From assembly GCA_024180945.1 (NCBI GenBank), contig JAKSGN010000041.1, forward strand, positions 2,480,001 to 2,544,000: a stretch of DNA of 64,000 nt, given 5' to 3'. This DNA comes from Macrophomina tecta. Taxonomy: Eukaryota > Ascomycota > Dothideomycetes > Botryosphaeriales > Botryosphaeriaceae. The position numbers and the translations under genes are program-made. This document shows, in pieces, positions 1-11,204 of this stretch. How positions within the stretch are numbered: position 1 is the stretch's first letter; every line of letters begins with the position of its first letter. The notes beneath the pieces were generated by a model. That model did no database searches. It worked only from the letters and a program-made list of their open reading frames with translations, and was not told where the DNA came from.

Positions 1-1325
1 CAGTGCCTCCTACCGCTCGTCCGCACCGTTGCTCAGCGTGCATGGCGTTGGGGGCCCGCCAGCCAGACGCGTCGCTCAGCTGCGTCGTCTCGTCATGTCA
101 TGTCGCCGTATCGCACGAGGAACCCGCGTGGCTCTGGCTTCGGTTGCACACGCCGCGGATGCCAGGCTGCCCACGCCATACTTTTGCGCAGACGGCCAAC
201 AGCACCCGCCGGCGCTCGAGTCCGCGGCGACCAAGGCGCTCGAGGGCTCAAAGCAAACGCGGCGCGGCGGCGTTCCCTCCTGGCGGCGCTGGGGAAGCGG
301 GCGTCCTGCATCGCAGCACATGCACACTCTGAACGACGTCGTACGGGAGGGATCTGCCTGGAAGAACATGTCCAACGTGATCCAGCACGTTGAGAGCTGG
401 GCGGCGCTCCCGCTGGCTACGGCGGGAACAGCGGGCGGGCTGCTAGCGCTTCGCCGTCTCATGCATGCGGGCGCGGGCGTAAATAGAAGCACCCATGTTC
501 CCCCAAAAAGTAATGACCATGCCCATGCCCATGCCCATGCCCGCACCGCTGCCCACGCCTGGGGAGCGGCCGCGGGCGCGTGTTGGAGGCGGCGATCTTC
601 AAACGTGTTTCCAAGACCACAACGCCCGCTTACGTGCCGAGGGGCACGCAGTTGAGAGCTAGCGCCAGATGCGATGCCGCACAAGGCTGGCAAGCTGAAC
701 CCAAATTAAGGCCGTCGGCTACTAGGGAGTTGAATGTGTGTTATTAGCCTCCTTCAACCATATTCACGTTTGCTCCACCCCCCGATGATGCGTTTTGTTT
801 CAGTTCGCCGTGGCAATGCCAAATGAGGCGCTGCCGCGAATCGCTGGCCCTCATCAATGATCGCTGTTTGCGCGCGCGTCGCTATTAGCCACTTGGGCGA
901 CGTGCAACTGTGCCTCCGCAGCCGCGCTGGCTGGCGAGCCAGCTAGCTAATGGGATCTGCGCCGCAGGGGAGTCTGGCTACTTACATGAGGCGGCAGCCC
1001 CAGCAGAGCGCGACTGTTTCAGTTGAAGTCTATTCCATCATCAAAATAACCGTTCGGGCACTTGTGTACGAGTGCGCGAGCTGCCGCCGGAGAGAAACAC
1101 GCCCGAGCGCCCGAGCTTGTCCCTGCGTCAGCATACTAGCTAGCTAGCCGTGGCGCCCCGCCTGCAATGAACCCTCCTTCCAAACCAAGGCACGTTGTCA
1201 CCTCGCGCTTTATCATTTCCCTCGAATCCGCCTCACTGCCCGGCCCTGCTGCGCCCCGAATCGCAGATATATTGTCCGCGCGCATCTGACGCTGACCCTG
1301 CTATCCTAGTCTCACCCGCCGCGCC
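1..1325. other. gene-free flank, GC-rich
   Basis: No supported gene. Long open frames exist on both strands, but they overlap, lack recognisable domains and look like a by-product of high GC content. A short CATGCC tandem repeat lies at 517-543. The 3' part is presumably the promoter and 5' leader of the F-box gene that starts at 1326. Confidence 0.6.
517..543. repeat. CATGCC hexamer microsatellite
   Basis: Four to five uninterrupted copies of the hexamer ccatgc/catgcc, visible by eye. It lies in a non-coding flank and shows no other feature. Confidence 0.8.
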
Positions 1326-3080
1326 ATGGGTTTCTTGAAGCATCTCCGCTCGCGGAGCAACCTCAAGGACAAGTCCAAGAACCATGGCCACGGGCCCCAG
1401 GCTCACGTCTACACCTCGAATCACCCTCTCCCACCGCTCTATCGCGGCCGCGACTGCACTGAGCAGCTTCCGGACAAGATCCTGCGCCGCATCTTCGAAT
1501 TCGTGTGCCCGCATACCGCCGACGACAGCTATGAGACGAGCGAGAAGAGCATGATTGGAGATGGCTGCATGCTGTGCGATTTGCGCGATCTGGCCAGCTG
1601 TGCGCAGGTCCGCCGCAGGTGGTATGGCGTCGCGCAGGGCTTGCTGTAAGTCTCGCATCTGCATCATTGGCCACGCGCCGCCACCTGACAAACATGCAGG
1701 TACAAATGTGTGCGCATCGATGCTGTTCACTATTGTGAACTTGAGGAGATCCTTGCCCAGAACCGCCGCCGCAAGTCGCGTCACGAAACAACCGATGTCC
1801 CGACCGCGCGTCTCCAGCTCTTTGCCCGCACCGTCAGGGCAAATCAGTACCTCGCCGAGACAGTTGAGCTGCTCAAACTCCCATACATGACCAGAGAAAC
1901 ATCAAAGGCCGATCTCGCCAGGACCGTCTCCGTCCTTCCTAATTTGCGCTATGTCGATCTGCCTGATGGATTCTTCTCCGGAGATCCCGGGAGCCATACG
2001 CTTCGTCAGGAGATGCAGGCCCGATGCTCCAACATCCGGAAGATGAAATATGACGCTGGCTCGGAGCAGCTCTTTGAGATGCTGCTGCAAGGGCACTGGC
2101 AGCAAATTGAGGTCCTTGAGCTTAACCGCCTCAGGATCGAGCCTGTGACCATGAGACGCATTCTCGCCTGCCTGCCCAGTCTCAAGGACCTCAAAATATC
2201 CGAATCCCCCTGGCTGAACGATTCGCTGTTCGAAAGCGCGCCTAACGTGGTAGAGTTTCCCGCCTTGGAAAGGCTGGCACTTGATGAGATGCCTGGGATT
2301 ACTGCGAAGGGCCTGTGCACCTACCTCAGTCATCGCGAGAATTCCACAAGGCTGGCGTACTTATCGCTGTCCTCGACCGGTGTCACTGTCGACGAGCTGC
2401 ACGCAGTCCTCACGGGAGCTCCCTATTTGAAGGAGTTGGCGATCTCCGCTACTGTATCCACCTCCCTGCTGATGCAGGCTCGACCACCGCTCAGGTCATT
2501 GATGCTCCGCACGCTGTACTTCGAGATTACATCCGCTTCCAATGCCTTCCAGGGACTCCAGCCGCCACATTCTTCATACTATGCTTATTTAATCACCTCC
2601 CTCTTGACCAACTCGCTGCCGAATCTCAAGGATCTCTATGTCCGCGACCAAGATTTCGCAGAAACACTGACATTGGCTCCGCCCATGCCGTCTTTTGCCA
2701 CGGACGGCGGTTCCGGATCGCGAGGCTTGACACAACCTTTGAATATTTACACCAAGGGCCTTGACGAGCTTGACTGGATATTCTCCACGTTCCAGCCTCC
2801 TGAGGAGCCGGGCCGGAGAGGCAGCTTCAGCGGCGGACGGCCACTTTCTGCCTATGATGCTTCTAAGGGACTGGGACCACAGTGGGGCGGTGACAATCGC
2901 AAAAGCGTCGTCGTCGGCAATGGTTTTGGTGGGTTTTTGGCAGTTCCAACCGACACGCCGGAAAGACCAAAGAGCGCCGGCAGCTGGACCAAGGGAGATG
3001 AGGGTGTTCATCATCGCGGTCATAACAGAGCAGGCAGTTACAGCTACAAGAGGGCGAGCAGAGCGGACTTGTGGCGTTAA
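1326..3080 (+). CDS. F-box protein with leucine-rich-repeat-like body
   Basis: Two exons, 1326-1645 and 1700-3080 (54-nt intron, GTAAGT...CAG, phase 2), give 566 aa. An F-box-like motif, LPDKILRRIFEFV, starts near residue 48, followed by the usual 'DLASCAQVRRRW' helix that ends the box. Residues about 180-380 contain repeated leucine-spaced segments (for example 'LEVLELNRLRIEPV', 'LPSLKDLKISESPW', 'APYLKELAISATV'), as expected for an LRR substrate-binding solenoid. The last ~100 residues are Ser/Gly/Arg-rich and probably disordered. Family knowledge: F-box/LRR proteins bind Skp1 and present substrates to an SCF ubiquitin ligase. The substrate cannot be told from sequence. The first ATG after an upstream gap of over 1 kb was taken as the start. 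Confidence 0.85.
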
Positions 3081-3845
3081 AATAGTTGAAAACAAATCAT
3101 GCCGGAGTTGCACATGTCTCGGGGGAAAATGGGTGGAGAAAGCGGATTTCAGAAAGCAAATGGGAACGGTCTTTGATGCCTGATTGCTTCGGCGCTGGTA
3201 GCTGGAGGCTGGGTCACAACTTGCATCCCATCTGGCGTTAGGAGGATACCCACAATCAGGATTGTAACTATAGCACATTTTCTCTTCGCTAAAACGGATT
3301 TTTTCTATTTTCTGGTTTCTTGGTACGTGAGCAAACCTATGGACAAGTCTGCTTCGGGCACGTCGATACGTAAACTCTCGCGATTAAGAGTGCTGCTGAC
3401 AGGAACACGGCCCGAATCTTCTCGGCACGCTGGCATCAGGAGGGCAAGCAATATTTGGAGTATCAAAAAATAGCAAGCGAAAAGACGCACGTGGAGGAGA
3501 ATTGTCCGTCCAGAGACCGAACAATGATAAAACACGTCCAGATGGTTGATGCTCTAGCCCGTCGTGCGCTGGTAATGGATGTAAGAGGGCCATGCTATCC
3601 CTGCGAGGCTGACCCGGCAAAAGTCCGGAACGGCCTGCATGCCTGAGGTGTCAACGCCGCGGCCGGAGAGCTAGCTGTCCTGTCATCCTGGTGGCTTGTC
3701 GCGGCCGACCTCAACCCCAGATTCATGCTCACAATTAAGATCTGACCGCGGCGATGATAGCGCGACCCCTCGCCCGCTCCTCTGAGTGATCTTCCGCACT
3801 CCCTATGCCTCCGCCCGCCGCGTATCCCTTTATCGCGTTCCGAAA
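3081..3845. other. intergenic, F-box gene to VPS54
   Basis: Holds the 3' UTR of the F-box gene and the promoter/leader of VPS54. Short open frames here are unsupported. No repeat or RNA gene seen. Confidence 0.6.
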
Positions 3846-6800
3846 ATGCCATCGCGACCGACCTCCCCTCGGAGGTCCACCGAGAGCTCCGAATCGCCCT
3901 CATCGCTCTCCTCCAACCGCCTTCAATTCCCCTTTCCCCAGCAGGACTGGAGCCGAAGGCCAAGCTCCAGCCAGAGCGCACGCTATCAGTCTGCGCGTCG
4001 CGGTTCCACTGCAAGCTCAATACATTCGATCGGGGGTACCTTGGACACCTCGTCGCAAAGACACATTGGCCCGGTGACCGAGACTGGCCAAAATGGTGAA
4101 GTTCTAAGTATTGGCTTGCATACCTAGCCATGGACTGACACTTTTGCAGCCATATCTACCCTCCTGCAGCCTCCCATAGTTCGCACAGGTCTACTGCCCT
4201 ACACATCTGCGCCCTCTGCCGTCAAGATTCCCTCAACGCGAGACATCCCGCCGGTCACCCTCACAAACATTCCTCACGTTGAACCAACCGCTTTCAAGTC
4301 ATACCTTTCCCAGGTCGGATCGCTCTATGACGCATTTCAGCGCGCAAAGGCGGATGCGGACAATGTTGCGGCGCAGCTATTCCGCCGAGATTCCAAGAGA
4401 GACGAGTTCACGGAGATACTTGAGCGGCGGCTGAGGGATCAGCAGCCAGGAAGGCGACCCTCATCTCGCCAGGAGTCAGTGGTCTCGCTCTCCCCAGTCG
4501 ACTCCCCACAACCGAGAAGAAGGTCGAGCGGCGGCATCTCGAAGCGAAACCCCGCTGCCGTCACACCCTTGTCAACAATTCCAGACGTGTACTTTCAGGA
4601 GGACTTTCACCTCGAAAATCCACGTATATTTGACGTGGTCAGTGAGCGCTCGGAGGTTATACAGCAGCCGCAAGACACCGATGGTTCAAGGGACGCCAAT
4701 GGCTCTGCAGAGACTCCAACCCTGCCGAAACGGAAGGCCCTTGCTACAAATGCCATCTTGCAGGAAAAGCTCTCTTGGTATATGGACACAGTTGAAATCC
4801 ACCTAATCTCTTCTATATCGACGGCATCGACCTCATTCTTTGCTGCCCTCGGATCCTTGCGTGAGCTTCAGTCTCAAGCGGCTGATTCCGTAGCGCGGAT
4901 TCAGGCGCTGCGAGAAGACTTGAACAGACTCGATCGCGAAATGGCCATTGGTGGTCTGAAGATAGTGGGTATGAAGCGACGCAGGGAGAACCTTCGGAAA
5001 TTAAGCGAAGCAGTGGATCAACTACGCGCGGTAGTCGATGGCGTCGCCCATTGCGAGGATCTCATTGAAGATGGAAAGCTTGAAGATGCTCTAGACAGGC
5101 TGGACATGCTCGAGTTACTTGTTTCGGGAGAGCTCATGCTCACAGGCTCGGACGACCAGGAATGGCTACCAACATATCTCCCTCACAGTCTCATTGACCT
5201 AAGGCAGCTTAAAGCTTTGGACGGGTTCTCAGATGGCATGATGCAGCTCAGGGCCCGAATCGGCAAAGGCTTCGAATCGAGATTCCTTGAGGCTTTGATG
5301 GGAGACTTGCGTCAGCATATCAAGAGTGTATCCAGTCGAGAAACACTCCAGAGATGGGCTTCCGCATCCTTGCGCACTAGAGGCGATAACAGGACACCCA
5401 CTGCACTTCCTGCTTATTACAAGATGGAAGAAGGTTTCCGCTCAAATATGTTGGCTATCCTGAATGGATTGAGCAGGTCCAATCACACCCCAGTCGCTGC
5501 GGCCGCTTACCGAGACGCGGTTACGCGCGAGATGAAGGTTCTCATCCGCCAGCATTTACCAAGCTCTACGGATGATGATGCTGAATCCACGATATCCTCG
5601 TCTACTCGCGCCAGCAGCCGAACGTCGCAACAAGAAAAATCCAGCATTCTGGCACGAAATCTCCGCTCACTTGAACTCGAAGATGCAGAACAGCTCTTTG
5701 TCAACATCTACACCAATGTAGGAGAGGCTCTAAGAAGATTGAGTACCCAGACAAAGGTGCTCCTGGATGTCTCTAGCGGCACCGCAATATCCCCAGGAAT
5801 TAGATCCCCCCCGAAGAGTCCAAACATCGCGAATATGGACGGCTATCTCAACAAGCCCGTTCCAGACGTCCCGGGAATGAACAGCCATCTGCAGGAAGAG
5901 CTTATGCAATCATTGGATATGTCCAGTCTACTTGGACAAGCCGTAGATGCATCCCAAAACCAGATCACAAAGATTCTCAAGGTACGCGGCGAGCAATCCG
6001 TACGGCTACCTCTGCAACGCTTCTTGCGGTATTTCCTCATCAACAGGTTATTCGCGGATGAGTGTGAAGCTGTGTCGGGAAGGTCCGGAGCAGCCCTTAA
6101 AGGTGTCGTAGACAGCCAGATCAAGCAATTTGTAACGGCCATGGGCCAGATGGAGAACCAAAAGCTCCGCCAAACGATGGACGCCGATAAATGGGAGGCG
6201 AAGGACTTTGGAGAGCATGAGAATGAGGTCCTTGCTAGGATACTCGAGTCCATGACCAGCGATCCCGCCGAATGGACAAAGAGCAAGATGATTTGGGAGG
6301 ATCTCCCAGCCGCTCCACCTAACGAATCTAGCGGTACCAACGGAGACGCCAACGGGGCAACCAAAGCCAGAAATGCTGTCATCGACGAGGAGAAATATGT
6401 CCTTGTCAACTGCGCTATGTTTGCATTGGATGGCATTGATCGATTCGAAAATCTCATCGCCGTGATACCCAGCATTACGCCCGAAGTTGCGGTAACCTTG
6501 TTGGATTATCTGAGGACTTTCCAATCTCGCGCTTGCCAACTTATCCTCGGCGCTGGTGCAAAGGAAAGCGCAGGGTTGAAGAGCATTACTACAAAGCATT
6601 TGGCACTTGCTTCACAAGCATTGAACTTCATTATCACACTGATCCCATATCTCCGGGAGTTCATTCGCCGTAACTCTTCTAACGCATCTCTTGCTGAATT
6701 TGACAAGATGAGACGGTTGTATCAAGATCAGCAGACCAACATCCACGACAAGCTCATCGAGATTATGACGCAGCGCCTGAACGTCCACGTTAATGCAATG

Positions 6801-7230
6801 AAGAAGATAGACTTCGATGCCGTTGTGGAGCAGCAAGTCAGTCCGCACATGGAGACATTAACAAAGGAGACGAACACTTTCCATCGGACGTTGAGCAGAC
6901 ATTTGCCGGAGCCTTCAGTGCGGTCGATTATCACGCCAGTCTTTGCCAGCTACAGGGACCAATGGGGTAAGGCTTTCAGAGAGACGTTGGTCCGGACAGG
7001 CGCTGGCAAAGCAAGGTAAATAGCCCCGTGCATCCTTGAAAGCATCCGCAATCTAATGAGGCCACAGATTATTACGTGACGCCGAGCTGTTTGAGAGCAA
7101 ACTGAGCAAGATCGATGGATTCGCTGACATTGGTACCTACGTTACGGACATTGTCAAGGAGAAGGTTGTCGAGGCCGGCGCGACGACAGAAAGCACATCG
7201 AGCCGCTCAAGCGCTGAGGCAGGCAAATAA
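3846..7230 (+). CDS. VPS54: GARP tethering complex subunit Vps54
   Basis: Three exons, 3846-4095, 4150-7015 and 7068-7230, with introns of 54 and 52 nt, give 1092 aa. The Ser/Pro/Arg-rich N-terminus (~85 aa) is followed by 'GLLPYTSAPSAVKIPSTRDI' and 'SYLSQVGSLYDAFQRAK', typical of the fungal Vps54 N-terminal region. A coiled coil at ~289-400 (LSWYMDTVEIHLISSIS..., LREDLNRLDREMA...) is the Vps54 N-type tether segment. Residues ~830-930 ('YVLVNCAMFALDGIDRFENL', 'ALASQALNFIITLIPYLREF') match the conserved C-terminal Vps54 domain. The last exon is needed: it replaces an early stop at the intron with a 54-residue tail. Known role: with Vps51-53 it tethers endosome-derived vesicles at the trans-Golgi. 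The ATG at 3846 was chosen because it opens the MPSRPTSPRRS N-terminus; the frame stays open 60 nt upstream without another ATG. Confidence 0.93.
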
Positions 7231-8222
7231 TTTTTCTTATACCCTTTCATCTTCATCATTCGGCGGTCGCGCAGTGAAAAAGGAAAATAGTCTTCTTGTG
7301 TTCGTCTTTTTGCGTGCTATTGTACACTATGTCATTTTTGCTATGGTCTCAAGACAGAGCGGCTTATTGCATTGGCGAAGGCGTTTGGTCGGCTACGGGC
7401 GAGGAAGCTTTTGCTGGGTTTTGGAAATGGGATGCTGTGGAGTTTGAATACCAATACCAATTGATGGGATATATTCAGCTCCAAGGTACGGCCATTCAAC
7501 CACGGTCATCTATCTCTACCACGGCACAAACAGAAGTGAAAATCGACGAATGAGGAAGTTGACTCATCCATCCGGACGTTAGGTTTTGCAAACATGGTAA
7601 CCAACCGTTTGGTACCATGGTGACGGTTCGGTCCGCATGACTGCTCCGGCTCCCTACGATGACTGACAACGAACGGCGGTCAAAAGTGCTAAGGTGAAAG
7701 TTTGACCTTTTATCGAAGAGTTCCGCACTGTCGTTCACCTGCTTTTGACGTTCTGACTATCGCCGGACAATCACTGACTTCGCATGTGCCAGAACAGGAG
7801 CCCATAATAAGACATTGTCTACCACAACGACATTGTTGCGCCAATGCGCGAAGTTTTGCAGCAAAAATCTGCCTCTTGCGACATTCCAGGAGCCCTTGGT
7901 CCTACTCGGCACACAGCCGGCAATCTGGTTCCCCTTCGTCTGTGGTCCTGAATTGGCGCGGTCTATAGCGCTCTGTCGTGGGCCTACATTCACCTCACTT
8001 CAACACAATCACCACCAGCCTTTCGGTTTTCACTCAGCGTACTTTGTTACAGAACAATGTAGCACTTTTTTTTATCTTGCCCTTCCCTACTTATTCATCG
8101 CTTTTCGTCTTTTTCTCTCGACACTCCTCCCAATACCCCCATTAAATCCGCTTCGCGCGCTCGAACGCGCATGAGCAACATCAACACTCTCTCACCACTC
8201 CGTTCCTGTGTCGTATTTCACA
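7231..8222. other. intergenic, VPS54 to orphan gene; holds one hairpin element
   Basis: Contains the VPS54 3' UTR, a longer divergent copy of the hairpin element (7558-7650), and the leader of the gene at 8223. The leader carries an upstream ATG at 8171 whose 62-codon frame runs to 8359 and overlaps the main start in another frame. Confidence 0.6.
7558..7650. mobile_element. hairpin element copy 1 (long variant, 93 bp)
   Basis: Left end GTTGA..CATCCGGAC and right end GTCCGCATGACTGCTCCGGC match the family termini, with about 16 of 20 positions right of centre. The copy is ~20 bp longer than the others because of an inner palindrome, CATGGTA...TACCATG. Found by eye; boundaries are approximate. 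Confidence 0.55.
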
Positions 8223-8359
8223 ATGGACTCGCGCAAGGGCTTACTCCCTGTCGCTTTGACTCGTTCTGCAGGTGTGGAACTTACTCGTTCAAGCGCAAGC
8301 GCCAACACCAGCGTCACGCCCAGCACCGTTCCGACAACTCCTCTCTCGAAGGGTCATAG
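8171..8359 (+). promoter_or_regulatory. overlapping upstream ORF of the gene at 8223
   Basis: The ATG at 8171 opens a 62-codon frame that passes the main ATG at 8223 in a different frame and stops at 8359. A ribosome using it could not reach the main start by simple re-initiation, so it could repress translation. This assumes transcription begins upstream of 8171, which the sequence does not show. No domain is recognised in the peptide. Confidence 0.35.
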
Positions 8360-9827
8360 CAGCGCGGACTCCAACGTCAATAGGATCCTCGAGGGCCTCC
8401 GCCGTCTCACGCCCTCTTTGGTCAAGCATGAGTCAGCTCCCGAGAGACTCGACTTCTCGTTCCAATTCCCCTCGACCGCGCCCGTCTGCTCACTCCTGAG
8501 CCGTGTGACGCGCATGACACCACGGATGAGGCGATCTTCACCCTCTCCGTCGAGCTCCTCTTCCCACGCTTCATCCTGCTCGCGCGACGAGCTGCGCGCC
8601 GACATGGCTTGTGTAGTGCCGCCGGCAAACACTCCGCACGTCAGCTACAAGGTCGCAGCCGGCAAGTCCTGGCCCAGGGGCAATACGATGCATTCGCGCA
8701 ATTCATCCATGTCATCGACGACCTCGGCCAACGCCTCGACCCCCTCGAACCTGTCAATCGTCCCGGAGCTCTCACCCAGCAAGAGCGAGAGCCACTTCGA
8801 CACAACCAGCACCCGTGCCGCCGTCAACTTTGCGGCCGCCGAGATCTCTGCGAACGAGAATAACGAAAATACCACCAGCGACAAGTCCAAGGAGCGCTCG
8901 CTCTACGGCCCCCTCGAAATTGACGCGTCCTGCTTCTCCTTCAGCTCCTCAAACTACAGCCAAACACTCGACGTCGCCTGGACCACGACCAGCAAAGACA
9001 ACCCGCTCCTCTTCAACAACGTGCTCGCCAAGGCCAACGCCGTCTTCAGCGGCGACTACAACGCCATGTTCGAGCACGCCGTGCACGAGCCCTCCGCCAC
9101 CGAGCTGCGCGCCCATGAGCGCAAGCGTCGCCAGCTGCAGCTTCGCCGTGAGCAGCAGGAGCGCGAGTGGGAGGAGCTCGTAGGCTGCGCGCTGCACTTC
9201 GCCGTCGACCTCCGCGCCGCCAAGGAACTCTGGCGCTGCAACGACCGCGTCGCCGCCAAGGAGCTTCTGCAGCGGCAGGTCGCCGTCGCGTTCGCGGAGT
9301 GGCGCTCCCAGCAGAACGCGGGCCGGCTCGACTTCGTCAAGACGCCGCGGGGCTTGCCGAGCAAAGGGGGTGGAGTCGCTGCTGCAGCGGAGAGAGCGGT
9401 CGTTGCGTTCCCGCCACCGTCGGTCAAGCAGTCACAGGATGTTTTCCACAACAGCGGTAATGCGCGCCCGGCTGCCCCCGAGGAGGAGGACAAGAACGAC
9501 GCGTGGGAGACGTGCGAGAACTCCCCCGTCAGCACCTCGTCAGTCGACGCGTCTTCGATGGACAAGTCTGGCGGCGGCGTCGAGGATTCCACGACCCAGG
9601 CCTCACAGGAGGAGCCCCTGTGCAGCTCCGCCGTCAAGGCCGGCAACAACGCCAACATCGACATTCCCATGCTCTCCAGCAAGCCCATTGCCCTCAGTTT
9701 GCGTTCAGGCCACAGCTCCAACAGGGGACTGGAGCACGGGGAGGCAGAGGAAAACGATGCCAGTGGCGACTGCGCCATCGAGAGCTGCAGCTTCATCAGC
9801 CGCCCGCACCTCCGCCGCTACTACTAG
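8223..9827 (+). CDS. hypothetical protein, Ser-rich with C-terminal coiled coil
   Basis: A single exon of 534 aa; I do not recognise a family. Residues 1-240 are Ser/Thr/Ala-rich and low-complexity. A more conserved-looking core follows: 'LYGPLEIDASCFSFSSSNY', 'DNPLLFNNVLAKANAVFSG'. A basic/acidic helix (ERKRRQLQLRREQQEREWEE) comes next, then a helical stretch with 'AKELWRCNDRVAAKELLQRQ' around 330-370. The tail is again disordered. GC-rich third positions and absence of stops over 1.6 kb support real coding. No membrane segment or signal peptide is seen. The pattern suits a regulatory or scaffold protein, but that is only an impression. The ATG at 8223 is the first in this frame; the frame opens 15 nt earlier without an ATG. 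Confidence 0.75.
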   Translation: MDSRKGLLPVALTRSAGVELTRSSASANTSVTPSTVPTTPLSKGHSSADSNVNRILEGLRRLTPSLVKHESAPERLDFSFQFPSTAPVCSLLSRVTRMTPRMRRSSPSPSSSSSHASSCSRDELRADMACVVPPANTPHVSYKVAAGKSWPRGNTMHSRNSSMSSTTSANASTPSNLSIVPELSPSKSESHFDTTSTRAAVNFAAAEISANENNENTTSDKSKERSLYGPLEIDASCFSFSSSNYSQTLDVAWTTTSKDNPLLFNNVLAKANAVFSGDYNAMFEHAVHEPSATELRAHERKRRQLQLRREQQEREWEELVGCALHFAVDLRAAKELWRCNDRVAAKELLQRQVAVAFAEWRSQQNAGRLDFVKTPRGLPSKGGGVAAAAERAVVAFPPPSVKQSQDVFHNSGNARPAAPEEEDKNDAWETCENSPVSTSSVDASSMDKSGGGVEDSTTQASQEEPLCSSAVKAGNNANIDIPMLSSKPIALSLRSGHSSNRGLEHGEAEENDASGDCAIESCSFISRPHLRRYY

Positions 9828-9992
9828 TAAACGTCCGCCATACGCGCAATTGCCCCCCCTACCGCTTCAACTCTACTCAATTCTCTCATCTCGACCGCAC
9901 TGCTTTGAGGAGCACAGCATAATGAACGAACGACGTTATGATCGATCACGACTAAGCTGAAGCTTTTGTCTTCTTTCTTTCTTAAAAAGAAA

Positions 9993-10005
9993 CCCCCCCC
10001 CCCCC
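9993..10005. repeat. poly-C tract (13 nt)
   Basis: Homopolymer visible directly, just downstream of the gene ending at 9827. Confidence 0.85.
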
Positions 10006-10902
10006 TACTCACGACGACAATGAGTTGTGCATGCGGGTACCATGATTCTCCTCTCTTTACTTCTCCTTTTTTTCTCACGATGATACCCGCCGGTGGGCTT
10101 GGATCCACACGGCCCCCCGCACACTTTGCCCTCTGCTTCTCAGCGGCAATTCCAGCATCGGGCGGCATTAGAGGACTACTCGGGGCTAGTAATTGGGCGG
10201 AAGGGGATTTCCGAGGACGACGTTGGTTCTGAGCGGTATGCACCGCATAAACACTTGGTTTGGGCATTGCGAGGCTGCTTTTGTTTTTTCTCTTTTGATT
10301 TCACTACGACTTGGACGGTATTGATGGCATTAGTTTGCGTGGACCAGAATCGCGTGAAATATGAGAGAGTGTGGTCTGATCGTTTTGAGTGCTACATTGC
10401 TTTGGGATTATGGTTTCAGTTTTTGGTGGTGATCCTGGCACATGGGCACATGCAGGAGGACAGACGCGCGCACAGCACTGAGAGGGGGTTTAGAGGTGAA
10501 CCTAAAGGGATGGGTAGATCCTTCCGGATTTTGATTAGACGTCCTGGGTGATCGAGGTTCTAATTAAAAGGCTGATGGGCCGCCAAAATTCCTTCGCTGC
10601 CACTGGCGCTTGTGATTCGGGGTTCAAGCGTTCGCGCGGATGCTAGTATTCTGTAAATAATGCGGCATTTGCGTCCGGCAAATTGTCTCGATTGTCAATA
10701 CCTTACCGTCTCAATGGTATGACTTTGTGAGAACGGTGCTGCAGTTACGATTTCTTCAACCCGCCCGTTGAGAGAATCTCACGAATACATATATCTGGTA
10801 AGCCTGCAGAGGTGTCCTTGCGCTACGGCCCAGACAGACAGGGTGGTAATCTCTGGCAAATGTGATTAATTAGCTGCCAGCCTATACCCTCACTTATCCG
10901 GA

Positions 10903-10973
10903 GTTGAAGCAGTCGTCCAAACGTGAATATCATCAATTCCTTTGCGCGTTCACGTCTGGGTGGCTGCTGCGAC
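10903..10973. mobile_element. hairpin element copy 2 (71 bp)
   Basis: The left arm GTTGAAGCAGTCGTCCAAAC pairs with the right arm; 19 of the outer 25 positions are complementary and most mismatches are transitions. Inner GTGAA...TTCAC extends the hairpin. The same length and ends as the other copies identify the family. Confidence 0.8.
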
Positions 10974-11204
10974 TGCTTTTGGGATCAGACCGAAGGCGAG
11001 CGACACGCAGGAGTTATAATAGTATGATTTCATGATCCAAAGTATGGTGTGACTCAGTTTAGTGCTAGAGTTCTAAGACTTTTCCCAACCGTTAAACTTG
11101 CCCAAGCCTTTTTCCCTCTGCGCCCAAAATTCGGGGCGAGAGATTCCCAAGTCAACGAAATTGTGCTTGTTGTTCAAGAGCCCAAGATTTTCATCTGTCA
11201 TACC

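Larger units (their letters stand above)
9828..11204. other. intergenic between convergent orphan genes
   Basis: 1.4 kb with a pyrimidine-rich stretch and a run of 13 C at 9993-10005, plus one hairpin element at 10903-10973. No coding frame with recognisable content. Confidence 0.6.
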
